A stretch of 64,000 nt of DNA, taken from the NCBI RefSeq assembly GCF_004664715.2, contig NC_051072.1, positions 41,967,142-42,031,141 of the forward strand. Direction: 5' to 3'. The notes under the pieces are model-generated. The model was not told the origin of the DNA, searched no databases, and worked only from the letters and a program-made list of their open reading frames with translations. This stretch comes from Peromyscus leucopus (lineage: Eukaryota > Chordata > Mammalia > Rodentia > Cricetidae). Every line of letters begins with the position of its first letter. The stretch's first letter is position 1. Shown here piece by piece: positions 12,780 through 23,765 of this stretch. A program made the translations under genes and the position numbers.

Positions 12780-12901
12780 ATGGACCAGCTTTTAGGAAAT
12801 GTGATTGAAATGTGGGTTGATCGAGTGGACAACATCACACAGCCTGAAAGGAAGAAGCTTTCGGCTTTGGCTTTACTTTCTCTTCTGCCTTCTGATAATA
12901 G
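12780..12901 (+). CDS. IPO11: IPO11 internal coding exon (window exon 3)
   Basis: Third IPO11 exon, 122 nt: 40 codons plus two bases (AG) of a split serine codon. It begins MDQLLGNVIEMWVDR, includes DNITQPERKKLSAL and ends LLPSDN, then the donor gtaagg. The acceptor is ttcatccag. The initial ATG is an internal Met: the preceding exon ends in phase 0 at FNQE and the joined NQE-MDQ reading matches importin-11. The split codon is completed by the T that starts the next exon 26 kb away. The intron that follows hosts the LRRC70 locus. Confidence 0.95.
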
Positions 12902-12949
12902 GTAAGGAAATGACAAGGTGCTTTCTCTTTTATGTATATATATACACAC

Positions 12950-13104
12950 ACACTTTTATGTTTATGGGTATTTTGCCTGCATGTGTGTCTATGCATCATG
13001 TGTGTGATGCCCTTGGAGGCCAGAAGAGGGTGTGGGTGCTAGGGATCCAGGTCCTCTGGAAGATCAGCCAGTGCTCTTAAGCACTGAGCCATCTTTCCAA
13101 CCCA
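12950..13104 (-). repeat. B3 SINE
   Basis: Reverse-complement B3: 'ttttgcctgcatgtgtgtct', 'ggaggccagaagagggtg', 'aggtcctctggaagatcagc', 'gagccatctttccaaccc'. It lies immediately downstream of IPO11 window exon 3. Confidence 0.85.
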
Positions 13105-13125
13105 AAGCTGGTTTCTTTTAAAACA

Positions 13126-13220
13126 TAACATAGCTTAGTGTGGTGTCGTTCACCTATAATACTAGCGCTCTGGAGGCTAATGCAGCCTGGGCTGTAGCAA
13201 GAATATCCTAAAGGAAAAAA
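13126..13220 (+). repeat. B1-like fragment
   Basis: 'cttagtgtggtgtcgttcacc' and 'gctctggaggctaatgcagcc' loosely follow a B1 left end, ending in an A-rich run. Weak. Confidence 0.35.
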
Positions 13221-13354
13221 AAGAACAAATAGTAACATAATTATTCAGATGTCTTTAAGTACCATGAGGCAGACTTCCTGAGCTCAGGGTTGAGTGGTGA
13301 GCACAAGTGGTGAGTTCTCAGGTTACCACCCATTTTATTTAAGAACAGTTTCTT

Positions 13355-13526
13355 TTTTTTCTTTTTTCTTTTTTTTTGGTTTTTCGAGACAGAGTTTCTC
13401 TGTGTAGCTTTGCGCCTTTCCTGGAGCTCACTTGGTAGCCCAGGCTGGCCTCGAACTCACAGAGATCCGCCTGGCTCTGCCTCCCAAGTGCTGGGATTAA
13501 AGGCATGTGCCACCACCGCCCGGCCC
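13355..13526 (-). repeat. B1 SINE (cricetid type)
   Basis: Full reverse-complement B1. A perfect target duplication 'agaacagtttctt' flanks it (13342-13354 and 13527-13539), so it is a recent insertion. Confidence 0.95.
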
Positions 13527-14454
13527 AGAACAGTTTCTTATTTGTTTTCTGGCCATCTTTCCTGCTGCAGCAACTCTGCAAGGAAACCTCCACTCCTTCT
13601 TTAGTTTGAATTTTAAAGACCTAAGAGCAGTTCCGTGCATTTGATACTGTGTGAGAAAGATGATTTCAGTGTCTTAGAACTTTATATTTTAGGGAAGTTT
13701 TAGAGAATCATTAACTAATGATAAATTAATGGCATGAGTCCACTATTTTTTTTGCAGTCATTCAATACAACTTCCTGTGTCCTTTCTGTTCTAACAATTC
13801 CTTAGCTAAAATAATTTTCAAATTCTGAATGTTCAGTTTGAATTTTCTCTGCCTTTTTTAAAGGCTTATATTATTTACACATAGAGGATAATATGTCCCT
13901 CAGCTGATTTCTTTTCTTAATGAAAATAATATCTGCGTTTATTTACATATACCTTCTTTTAATGCTTTCAGAAGATTTTTTTTCCTTTAAAAGACATAGT
14001 TTAAACCACAACTATAACTTGTAGAAACAAATGATAGTAATCCTTTGGTGTTTGCTCTCTAAATTGGTGATCCATTTTCTAACTTCAGAAACATTTAATA
14101 TGTGTGTTTTGAAGAGCTCCACACAGACAAGTTCTTTGAGATGACAAAAGTGCTTTAAGAATTTGAATTTCACTTGTTTTAGGTCAAGTATGCCCCAGTG
14201 GGAGTAGTTAATGTAAGGTAGTTGAGTGATTTAAACACGGATTAACAAAATAGCAAAATGTATGCGTATGATGTCTAGCTTTTTTAGAAATGCCTTGTAG
14301 TCAGATTTTCTGAGTGTCAGATTTACTATGCTTTGATTGTGTATACTTTGATCTGCAATTCTCATTGCAAAAATAGTGTATGCAGTGTTGTATTTGGGAA
14401 CTTATTTTAAGAATTTTCCAAGTCATTATATGCTTTCATAAACTTCTTAAAGTT

Positions 14455-14612
14455 TTTTTTGTTTTGTTTTTTTCCTTTTTGTATATTAATTTGTTTGAAG
14501 ACAATGTCTAAATATGTAGCACTGTCTGTCCTCAAACTCAGTGTGTGGACCATTGATCTACCTCTTCTTCCCCTTGACTGCTAGAATTCCAAGTGTGTGG
14601 CACTACCCCTGG
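14455..14612 (-). repeat. Old B1-related SINE
   Basis: 'tgaagacaatgtctaaatatg', 'gtctgtcctcaaactcagtg' and 'gtgtgtggcactacccctggg' resemble reverse-complement B1. Highly diverged. Confidence 0.5.
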
Positions 14613-14791
14613 GTGTTTGGGTGATTTTTTTTTTTTAAATACATTAGACTAGTAGTATTTAAAGGTAGAAAGTAGGTTCCATAGAGCAATATTTTTGTTG
14701 TATAATTAAGTAAAAGACATTAGGGATAGGTGCTTTATAAAAAGAAACAGGGTCTGATTGGTTAATAATGTAGGAGGCTAGAAGTTCAAAA

Positions 14792-14794
<3 letters not shown>

Positions 14795-14825
<31 letters not shown>

Positions 14826-14901
14826 GTTTTTCGAGACAGGGTTTCTCTGTGTAGCTTTGCGCCTTTCCTGGAACTCATTTGGTAGCCCAGGCTGGCCTCG
14901 A
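14795..14901 (-). repeat. B1 SINE, 5'-truncated, recent
   Basis: Long poly-T, then B1 up to 'caggctggcctcga', where it stops abruptly. A perfect 15 bp duplication 'agaagttcaaaatct' flanks it, showing 5' truncation at insertion rather than later deletion. Confidence 0.95.
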
Positions 14902-15237
14902 TAGAAGTTCAAAATCTTATACACGCTCCTCTTTCTGTCTCCTGCATGGTGATTTGACTAACCTCATTGTTTCTAAGTGAATATTCAGTATAGTAGACTT
15001 AAATTTTCATCTTTAAAAAATGCATTCATTTTGTTTATTTTTTAAATTATATTAAGGATATAATATAATACATATTATATATACATAATATACTTGAAGA
15101 TATTTCCCCATTTTCATCTTTTGAAGTAAAATGAGTCTTTTGTTGTATTTTATCCATAAATCCTTAAGGCTAAGAGAAAGATTTTGAGGCAAGAATCACC
15201 TGCCTTTGTTTTTGTTTTTTGTTTTTTCTTTCTGTCC

Positions 15238-15312
15238 TTTCTTGGGGCTGGAATCTGGTGCCTGGAACATGCTAGGTAAGTGTTATACACTGAGCTAAGC
15301 GTCTAGCTCTTT
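15238..15312 (-). repeat. ID-like (tRNA-derived) SINE
   Basis: 'ctggaacatgctaggtaagtg' and 'cactgagctaagcgtctagc' are a diverged reverse complement of the ID core. Confidence 0.55.
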
Positions 15313-16164
15313 CAACTTGTTCTTTTTATAGCAACTCACGCTCATGGAAACTAATTGGTGTCCCAAAAGAACTACATTAATCCCTTCCAGGGGCAGTGTC
15401 CATTGTGGTCTCATTACCTTCCAATAGATGCCACATCTGAGAAGTTCTACCACCCACCTCTCAACCTTGCTCTGTGGAGAGTCGTGTTCTAGTTAGACCA
15501 TTTCCAATTTTCCTGGTGGAAGCATGTTTTAAGTGGTTCTGCTGAACTGCTCCTCCCCTCGGGAAGCTTACTTGATACAAAGGCTTCTGACTTATATTTG
15601 ATTGATGTTTGCTGATTGAATATTTTGAATGCCATGAAAATCATTTGTAAGCATATATACTTTGGTGTTTACAGAGCCCAATGCCCAGGTTCAGATCTTC
15701 TATCACTTTTTGAGTATAAATGAGTTGTTTAACTTCTGTCTATTTAACTGTAAAGTCAGGCAAAGAATAATGCATCTTTTAAATCATTGATATTGCTGTT
15801 GAAGTAACTCATCTAAGAATTTGGTGCATCCTTCCCATGCATTGTGTTACGAATTTATTTTAAGGAGCTAGTTGAAGTTTCTTGTTTTTGTTAATGCTAC
15901 AGTTTACACTGCTGTATTTATGGTCCAAAATGGGAAATACATACATTTAATGTTCCTTTTTGAAAATAATTATTGTAGTAACTACCAAAAGAAACTTGTT
16001 CTTAAATTAGTGAGTGCCTAGTATTATTTCTATATCACCAAATTCTTTCTGCTTCATGGCAATGTCATTTTCAAAGGGACATTTGAATACTCTGTACCTA
16101 TGTAGACAAACAGTAATGTTAGATTTGGCATTTATAAAGGCACTGTGTATTTTTACTGTTAGGT

Positions 16165-16322
16165 TTTGAATAAATTATTGTGTGTGCCAGTGTGTGTGCC
16201 ATGGCAGGTGTGTAGGTGTGAGAGGACAGTTTGGAAATTGGTTCTCCTTCTGCAGTATGGGTCCTGTAAACTGAATGTCAGCCTTGGTGGTGGATGTCTC
16301 TACTTGCTCTGCCATCTCCCCG
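16165..16322 (-). repeat. Possible B3-related repeat
   Basis: GT-rich start, then 'gtgtgagaggacag' and 'cttgctctgccatctcccc', similar in order to minus-strand tRNA-head repeats. Family uncertain. Confidence 0.35.
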
Positions 16323-16909
16323 ACTCTAGTTTATTGTCTTTTCTGTTCTAGCTGAATTTAAATCAGTTTGTGCAGACACAGACAGAGTTGTTTTCTTTCA
16401 GTGGGCATTTTGTTTAAAGTTTTCACTTAGGGATTATATTTGTAATGAATGTTCTAAAGTGCATGTTGCTATTTGGGGAAAAAATTAACAATTATAATAC
16501 TGTAATTTAAGAACAAGTTTCTTTTCGTAGAATTCAATAATTTTATGTAATTTCATAAAGGTTACTTATAGTTAGTTACTGAAAGAGAATTGGCTCAACA
16601 AGCGACACTCTCCACCCTGAAATGTGTGGTTAAGGTGATACAGAGAGACTGCTGATGTGGAAAGGTGACGAGGAGGGCTGCTAATGGGGCTCTGCTCTGT
16701 GTTTCCCCCCTTTAGTTTGCATTTAATAGATTGTCCTTTGACTCTTCCCTACTTGATTTGTGTGACTCAGTTGATAGTGTGTGTGTGGCGCTCCCCACAG
16801 CTTTACTACTACTGAAAATACTAATAAAAAATTACCGATAAGAGTCAGAAATCATGACTAAACAGTATGTAACTATTTTATTTAGCTCTATAAACATGTT
16901 TTATTTATT

Positions 16910-17220
16910 CACTTGTGTGAGGGGGCATGGGTGTGCTATATATAGCATATATATTGAGGTCACATGACAATTTTTTGGTTCTTTCCTTTTAGAGTGTTGA
17001 GGCAGGGTCTTTTTTCTGCCATGCTGTATCCTCTAAGTTAGCTGGCTTGAAAGCTTCTAGATGTTTCTCTAGTTTCCGTTGCCCATCTCACTGTGAAAGT
17101 GCTGAGACAGCAGATGCAGACCACTGCATCAGGCTTTTTACACAGATTCCAGGATCCAACTTGGGTCACCAGGCTCATATACCAAGTACTTTTATTTGCT
17201 GAGTTGTCTGGCTGGGCCCT
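16910..17220 (-). repeat. Diverged rodent mid-repetitive element
   Basis: 'gagtgttgaggcagggtct', 'ggatccaacttgggtcacc' and 'gctgagttgtctggctgggcc' follow the same layout as the elements at 17470, 38440 and 51045, ending in a degraded tRNA-head reverse complement. Confidence 0.4.
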
Positions 17221-17344
17221 AAATCTTTATTTCAATAAAAAATTACATTAGATTCAGATTCCTTTTCATGCTAATTAACTTAAACTAATTCAGACGTTTA
17301 TAGAGAGTGAAAAGTAATTCAGGAGCCTCTTTTACTCTTCCCCA

Positions 17345-17450
17345 ACTCTGTGTGTATGTGTACCTGTGTGCCTGTATACATGTGTGTGGGTGGCATGTGC
17401 ACATGTGTCGGCATGTGCACATGTGTCAGCATGTGCACATGTGTCCGCAT
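17345..17450. repeat. TG-rich minisatellite with 18 bp unit
   Basis: Three tandem 18 bp units of gcatgtgcacatgtgtc + g/a/c at 17393-17446, then a partial fourth, preceded by looser TG/CA-rich sequence. Confidence 0.9.
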
Positions 17451-17469
17451 GTATATGAAAGCCAGAGTT

Positions 17470-17740
17470 CAACTTCGGGTGTCTTCCTCAGTCTCTCTCC
17501 ATTTTTCTTTTTTTTTTCACGATAGGGTCTCTCATTAGTCCTGTAGATAGACCACTGATTCAAGTAGGATAGGGGACCAGCACGCCTCAGAGGTCGCCTC
17601 CCGTCTCTGCCTCCCTGATGCTGGGGTTGTAGGTATGTGCAGCCACACTCAGCTTTTTTACGTGGCTGTTGGGGATCCCAGCTCAGGTCCTCATACTTGT
17701 ATGATAAGCATTTTACCTACACAGCCACCTCCCAGTCTCT
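17470..17740 (-). repeat. Rodent mid-repetitive element
   Basis: 'gtgtcttcctcagtctctctc', 'cgatagggtctctcatt', 'tgcctccctgatgctgggg' and 'caggtcctcatacttgt' match a common rodent element of B1-like plus tRNA-head design. Family name not assigned. Confidence 0.5.
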
Positions 17741-18021
17741 TCTCCCTAACTCTTTATGCAAAGATAAACTTCAGTTAATAATTTGGTAAGAAACTTTATA
17801 GTACCGCCCCCCCAACCCAGGGCATATGCCTTAATATCTTCAGGACTAATTGATAGTAATCAGTATTTTTGTTCTTTTTTTTTTTCCCAAAAATGTAAAC
17901 AGAAAATCTCAGAGGATAATGTATTAGTACTTTGTAGATTCTAAACTATTATTTTATGTACTGTTTTTAAATGAATAAATCTTCAATAAGTGTTTGAAAG
18001 TGAAAATGTTAATGCATTTAA

Positions 18022-18178
18022 ACATTCTTGATATGGTGGCCCATGCCTTTAATCCTAGCCTGAGGAGGCAGAGGCAAGCATCTCTCTGTGAGTTCAAGGC
18101 AGGCCTGGTCTACATAGAGACTTCCAGACTGGCCAAGGCTACATAGTGAGACCCTGTCCAAAAACAAACAAACAAAAA
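18022..18178 (+). repeat. B1 SINE, older full-length
   Basis: 'ggtggcccatgcctttaatcc' through 'gtgagaccctgtccaaaaaca', with both halves of the B1 and an A-rich tail. Confidence 0.85.
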
Positions 18179-18261
18179 GAACAAAGACAAGACAAATTCT
18201 CAAAAATTGAATTTTTTATATACTTTTATTTCAGTGTGCCTTTTCTACTTAGTAATTGTGT

Positions 18262-18518
18262 TGTTGAGCTGGGAACATCTCCATCAAGAATGTGCTTGCT
18301 TTCCTTGCAAGCCTGAGGCCCTGAGTTCAGATCCTTAGCATCCACCTTAAAAATCCAGGTAATCCCATCTCTGTGAGTGGAAACTATCTCTAGGGCTCAG
18401 TCAGTGAGTTCCAGGTTCAGGGTGAGAACCTGGCTGGATTGAAAAGGAAGTTGGAGAGTAATAGAGCAGGGCGTTGATGGCAATTTCGGTGCATACATGC
18501 ACATTCACACACACAGTG
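18262..18518 (+). repeat. RSINE1/B4-like SINE
   Basis: tRNA-like head ('agaatgtgcttgctttccttg', 'gttcagatccttagcat'), B1-like middle and CA-rich end. Confidence 0.55.
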
Positions 18519-20378
18519 TGTTGTGGATAGCTAAAGATTTCTTACTAGATTTTCAGTACCTCAAGTTGTCAAGCATCTGGCTTTAAAAACCTTTCAAATT
18601 GTAGGACCTATTTAGGCATATATATTAGGAAAACTGAATGCATTCTGAAAAAAAAAATACGTTCCTGAGATTTCCTTTCAACAATACTTTTGAAGCATAG
18701 ATAAACTTACTTCCTGTCACACAGTTTCCTGTATCCATGGTAACCCCGTTTTACACATTGACTGTAGAGGAACCAGTGTGAAGAGTGGCGTTTCCTGAGC
18801 AAGCTGTGACTTTAAAATTCAAAAGAGGTGGTGTGTTGGAGGTCAGCAGTGGCCCAGAAAGAAATTGAGTTAAGGAATGGCGCTCTTCAGAGTTAAAACA
18901 AAAGTCTTTGCTTAAGTAAGCCAAGTGGTGATGATTTTCTTTTTCTTGGTAAGATTATTTAAGTACAGACTTTTAGCTGAAATGAATTGTGTGGAAAACT
19001 ACAGCTTGATTTTTCTATAGTGTTCATATTTTCATAATTGCTATTTGCTGTTAGGTTTTATGTAGATTATGGGGCATGTATTCAGAAATTGTCAACCTAA
19101 CATCATTTGTTGTTTGTTGTAGCTGGTTGTAATAGTTTATTTTAGCAAACATTTTTCAGTTATGGAGTTTGAATTATCTTTGCTAAAGAGTGGATTTCAT
19201 TGCAGTGTTAGCAGTTGTATTCCAAATGTTCATTGCAGAATACTCTCACTCATAGTATGGAGGTAACAGATGCTCTTAGCTAATCCTAGTTTAAATAGAT
19301 TACTGAACTTTCAATATTTTGAGACTTCTGTTTTAAAACCTTTCTGATAATTTAAAGTTTTGTCTTTGGAGTTAATACTGATATAAAAAAATATTAGGTT
19401 GGGTTACATATAGATTATAATTTTCTTTGCCTTGCATATATTTATTTCTGATCGTGACGACATTTTGTATCATTATTGTATAAAGGAATACTAGGGTGCT
19501 TGTTTCTTTACCAGCTTTCTCGGGAAACAGACTAACACAGGTCTTTCACACCATAGAATTTTCCTACAGTACAGTTTTGTGTAACTGATTGGGAATAATG
19601 TCTCATTTAAGTGAAAGTGAGCTAATAGCACTTAACTCTTTTGCAGCATTATATTTGGATAACTAATGTTGTGTACGAATGTCTAAAGGCTTTATTTAGT
19701 TAAGTCATTCATATTTTCTACCTCTAAACAGTTTTTATAAAATGCTTGGAGCCTGAAATATTTAACGGACTGTCAGATCTTTGTGATTTGTGTTTACAGT
19801 CTAATTGGATGTCTTTTGTTCCAAGAAGATTGTTTAATGATCTGGTTTTAGGTCAGTGTCTGCATCTATAGAGGACTAACCTTAATTTGCTCAGCAGTGG
19901 TACAGTTGTTCCCAGATTCTTGATTTACTGAACAATAAAAAAATTAAGGCTATAGAGCTCAGAGTTTCAGCATTTTGTATCCACTGATTATTTGTATCTA
20001 GAAAGTAATAATTTAACAAAAGTACCATTAAATGTACTTACAAATCTTGAGACTGTCTTTATCTTGTCGACCTTTTGAAACATGATAGCCCTTTGCATTT
20101 CAAAGAGTTATTGGTGTAAAGTATCCCCTAAAGCAAGTAAGGATTATAATGTTACTAGGGTTGAGCTTAGTAAAATTAGCAATCTTAAACATTTGATTTT
20201 TACTCGTAATTACTTAGAACATTTAAACCTGATACATTTAGCTTGGTTAGGAATTTATCTTAAGTTAGAAACAATAATCTGAACATTGATAATGATGCAT
20301 TTAAAATATGTGAGCATCTTTGAAGATCCTTAATCTGTCATTTAATAATCTTACAGAATTACATCCAAGGGTCCCTAA

Positions 20379-21209
20379 GCCATTGTCTTCATTGACTCAT
20401 CTTCAGGGAAATTCCAATTTTGTGAATGCAATCTTTTGGGTCTTCAAGACTGGCTAGCCTCTTCAGCCATTGCTGTAAACATCTGTTGTCAGAATCCCCT
20501 ATCTATGTGTGGCACAACATTATGCTATATTAAATGGACTGACATTACAAATTGCACTTTACCTTCGACAAACATATCCAGAGCTTGGGCTGTAAAATCT
20601 CTTCATATTCATCACAAGACCACTGCACTAATGATGGCCTGGCATAAAGTAACTACAAGTGGGGAACATTTGGAAAACACTGTGACTGAGAGCATTACCG
20701 TCTGGGAGCGGATTCGAGCTTCATCTGCCAGTAGGTTTTTTCAAGAGAATACACTTGGTAATAATGCATTAGAGACGACCACAGTTTTACCTGTGCAAAT
20801 ACAGCTTACTCCTGTTAACTTGAACTTGGAAAAAAACAGTGCTCTACCAACTGATGCCTCTTCTGTGTCAGGAAAAACATCTCTAATTTGTACCCAAGAA
20901 GTTGAGAAGTTGAATGAGGCGTTTGACATTTTGCTAGCGTTTTTCATCTTAGCTTGTGTTGTAATCATTTTTTTGATCTACAAAGTTATTCAGTTTAAAC
21001 AAAAATTAAAGGCACTAGAAAACTCAGTGGAAAATAGGCTTGAGTATTACAGCTTTTATCAGTCAGCAAGATATAATGTAACTGCCTCAATTTGTAATAC
21101 CTCCCCAAATTCTTTGGAAAGTCCTGGCTTGCAGCAGATTGGACTTCATAAACAAATTGTTCCTGAAAACGAGGCACAGGTCATTCTCTTTGAACATTCT
21201 GCTTTATGA
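20379..21209 (+). CDS. LRRC70: Retained open frame for LRRC70 C-terminal half
   Basis: A single uninterrupted frame of 276 codons with TGA at 21207-21209. It begins inside the last LRR/C-cap: CECNLLGLQDWLASS from 20421 carries the CxC and Trp of an LRRCT domain, with further Cys residues near 20487, 20508 and 20523. A Ser/Thr-rich stalk with several N-x-S/T sites follows, then one hydrophobic helix (about 20922-20990, LLAFFILACVVIIFLIY) and a tail with EYYSFYQSARYNVTASI and final FEHSAL. From recall it is close to the human tail, with length differences only in multiples of three. The first in-frame ATG is at 20505 (MCGTTLCYIK). No signal peptide remains, so whether it is translated is unknown. 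The coding status is uncertain; the open frame itself is certain. Confidence 0.5.
   Translation, partial: AIVFIDSSSGKFQFCECNLLGLQDWLASSAIAVNICCQNPLSMCGTTLCYIKWTDITNCTLPSTNISRAWAVKSLHIHHKTTALMMAWHKVTTSGEHLENTVTESITVWERIRASSASRFFQENTLGNNALETTTVLPVQIQLTPVNLNLEKNSALPTDASSVSGKTSLICTQEVEKLNEAFDILLAFFILACVVIIFLIYKVIQFKQKLKALENSVENRLEYYSFYQSARYNVTASICNTSPNSLESPGLQQIGLHKQIVPENEAQVILFEHSAL
20383..20406 (+). promoter_or_regulatory. Candidate 3' splice site ahead of LRRC70 C-terminal frame
   Basis: The pyrimidine-rich run ending cattgactcatcttcag puts an AG at 20405-20406, exactly at the point where the open C-terminal frame begins to be usable. Splicing from IPO11 window exon 3 (ending in two codon bases) would read out of frame and stop within about seven codons, so an IPO11-LRRC70 join would truncate importin-11 rather than fuse the proteins. 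Speculative. Confidence 0.25.
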
Positions 21210-21348
21210 CTCAATTAAATATTGACTATAAAAAATCCTGTAGTGCCATGTGGATATAAAATTTAATCTTTCTTACAGAATTATATACTTTACTTGGAAA
21301 TATAAATTATATGATGTTAGGATTATTAAAATGTATGTTAGTAATTTG

Positions 21349-21354
21349 AATAAA
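21349..21354 (+). terminator. LRRC70: AATAAA polyadenylation signal of LRRC70
   Basis: Canonical AATAAA (context gaataaagtg) about 140 nt after the LRRC70 stop codon, the first good signal downstream, with T-rich sequence after it. It would give a short 3' UTR if the C-terminal part is transcribed. Confidence 0.55.
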
Positions 21355-21824
21355 GTGTATTTATTCTGCATATAATTTTCTTTGATTCTGTAACAAGATA
21401 AGTAGCCAACTTTCTGGGTACTGAACAGCATGTTAAGTATGTGATATGTCACAAATGATGTTTATTTCTAAAGTCTTGTAAGGCTGTACTATCTATATTT
21501 AAATTACACAGAAGGAAAAATAGGGAGAGAGAGTTTAAGTAATTTTCCAGAATTCTCATGACTTATGACATGTTGTAAGTCCATTTGACTTGAGCTGAAG
21601 CTTTTAATTTTATGTTTTATTGGTGCCTAGGCACTAAGCTTATATATAATTTTTAAAAATTAGATGTGATTCCTATTCTTGGTTGAACTTGAATCTAGAA
21701 GAAGACACATGATTGCTGTGCAGTATGCTAAGTGCTGTTTGTGGAAGCACCTTTGGGTATATGTGGTGATGAAGCATAACTATGAAAAAAATAAGAAGCA
21801 TTAAAAAAAAACTACTGTTCTGGA

Positions 21825-21940
21825 CATAGTAGCACACACCTCTCAGTGCTCACACGGGTTTCTGTGAGTTCTAGGCTGGCCAGGGTTGCATAGTAAGGCC
21901 ATGTGTCAAAACCAAAACTAAACACCAACAACACAACAAA
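21825..21940 (+). repeat. B1-like fragment
   Basis: 'ggacatagtagcacacacc', 'ctgtgagttctaggctggcc' and an A-rich tail follow B1 with an internal deletion. Confidence 0.55.
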
Positions 21941-23124
21941 AAAACAAAACACCCTTTATTACGAAACATAGAGATTAACCCAGTGACGAGAGCTGTCAGA
22001 GCAGTTACCTTGTTAGACAGATTAATTAACAAGAAAGAATACTGTTTTCCATGTCCTAAAATTCAATACACTCAGAGTTGCTTAGGTAGTAAGAGGTTTG
22101 CAGCAGAAGAGAAAGATCAATGAATGAAAGCTATTATAATTTTATGATTTTTTCTGAGGGCCCCGGGGAGTCCTTGAGGGATTTAAGCAGTGAAGAGATA
22201 CTATGGAATTCAACCTCTTATAGAAAAAGTTCACTTTTTATGGAAGGAACAAAATTAACTGGGTAAGAAATAGAACCTTTAACCCAGGTAGAGTTGCTGG
22301 AGGCTGGATGGATGTAAAGAGTTACTCTGGAAGTCAAAGGATCTACTTTGGTGATTGATGGAGGTATGGCAGGTAAAGGAGAAATAAAAGATGTTCTGCT
22401 TTTGCCATAGGCCATTCTGTGCTATAGTCTGGAAGCTAAGGAATAAGAGGGAGGTGAGTGGGTTAAGATGATTCAGTTTTGAATTGATAGAATTTGAGAT
22501 TCATGTATATTTGATGTCCACGTGTAAATACCTGGCAAGTGGATGTTCAGAATCAAGGTTTATCTGGTAAAGCCAGTTCACGTTTTATCATCTAACACAT
22601 TGAAGTAAAAATACTTGCTACCAAAACCACAAGCACTTAAGCTGTAATTTTGAAAAACAAATAAGCAAGAAAGATTAGGACTTTAGCTTTTAGACTCTTT
22701 AATATAGGTATTTATTAGAAGAACTCAAGTAATGTAGTGATTTTCTGTATTAGTACACATTTATAGTTATATACCACTCTGTATAATATTAAACAAGTAG
22801 TAAGCATTTGTGACAGATAATAGTGACCTAACCCACAAATAGATGATCAACTATGTGTGTCTTTCCTCTTGATCCAAGTTTCATATTTTATTAAAAATTA
22901 ATATTATCCATATGATATTGTTCTAAAGCATTCTGAGGTGTATAACAAGTAATAATTTTAGCTTTCTTTATAAAGTGGGAATAGTTATGAGAAAGTTCTA
23001 TACAGTGCCTTACTGTGGGTTCTCAATCTCAGATTCAAATAGGAGTCTTCTTATCCTCACCCCATTTCTCCCACCCTGATCTTTCTCAGATTCAGTGGGT
23101 GTCAACAGGTATGTTAGTTTTCAG

Positions 23125-23215
23125 GTGTTGCTTTGTTTTGTTTTGAGACAGGATTTTATTGTGTAGATTAGGCTGACACAGTGTTGAGATTAAAGATTTG
23201 TGCCAACGTGCCTGT
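23125..23215 (-). repeat. B1 remnant with internal deletion
   Basis: 'tgttttgagacaggatttta' joins directly to 'gttgagattaaagatttgtg'; the middle of the reverse-complement B1 is missing. Confidence 0.55.
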
Positions 23216-23299
23216 CTAGTTTTCAGTTTTAACAAGTTTGCTGATACTGCTGGTTGGGAAACCATGTGTTGAGAACCACTGCATAAAGATATTCGAGAG

Positions 23300-23455
23300 G
23301 CCGGGCGGTGGTGGCGCACGCCTTTAATCCCAGCACTCGGGAGGCAGAGCCAGGTGGATCTCTGTGAGCTCGAGGCCAGCCTGGGCTACCAAGTGAGTCC
23401 CAGGAAAGGCGCAAAGCTACACAGAGAAACCCTGTCTCGAAAAACAAAAAAAAAA
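23300..23455 (+). repeat. B1 SINE (cricetid type), recent
   Basis: Complete ggccgggcggtggtggcgca to aaccctgtctcgaaaaac plus poly-A. Target duplication 'aaagatattcgagag' flanks it. Confidence 0.97.
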
Positions 23456-23524
23456 AAGATATTCGAGAGAAAACTGAGAAGGGTCTGAGTAGTTAGTTCA
23501 AGATGCATTAGAAAATGATAACAG

Positions 23525-23765
23525 GACCAAGAGGACCAGTGGGTAAAAGTATTTGCTGTGCAAGCTTAAGGGCCTGGATTTGAATCTTTAGAACTTGTGA
23601 AAGCATAAGTGTGTATAATCCCTGAGCTCCTGTGGAAGATGGGAAGCGTAGACGTGAGAAACCCTGCGAGCTTCTAAGCCAAAGAGATCCTGTCACCAAC
23701 AAGGTGGGTGGTGGGGGTGGATGACTGAGGTTGTCCTCTGTCCTCCTCATGTAATACATGCATTC
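23525..23765 (+). repeat. RSINE1/B4-like SINE
   Basis: tRNA-like head 'gtatttgctgtgcaagcttaa', 'gcctggatttgaatc', a central B1-like part and 'cctcctcatgtaatacatgca'. Confidence 0.5.

Larger units (their letters stand above)
19406..21209 (+). pseudogene. LRRC70: LRRC70 (synleurin) pseudogene nested in IPO11 intron
   Basis: LRRC70 is a single-pass membrane protein: signal peptide, leucine-rich repeats, LRR C-cap, stalk, one membrane helix and a short tail (about 620 aa in human, from memory). All parts can be followed here. The signal-peptide region FSLPCIYLFLIVTT begins at 19421, but the initiator position (19406) reads ACA. Broken repeats follow, for example CLQSNWMSFVPRRLFNDL (19796-19849), YLESNNLTKVPLNVL (19995-20039) and LKILNLSFNNLTEL (20323-20364). 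The C-cap and transmembrane part end at TGA 21207. Nonsense codons by eye: 19418, 19533, 19554, 19664, 19697, 19869, 19929, 19953, 20076. Frame changes near 19476, 19590, 19735, 20270, 20325 and 20420. No full-length receptor can be made. The locus is syntenic, intron-nested and unprocessed, so it is a unitary pseudogene, not a retrocopy. Confidence 0.9.

Noticed and set aside
12901..20430. In-frame IPO11-LRRC70 fusion protein
   Set aside because: Exon 12780-12901 ends with two codon bases; joining to 20407 shifts the frame and reaches TGA after a few codons.
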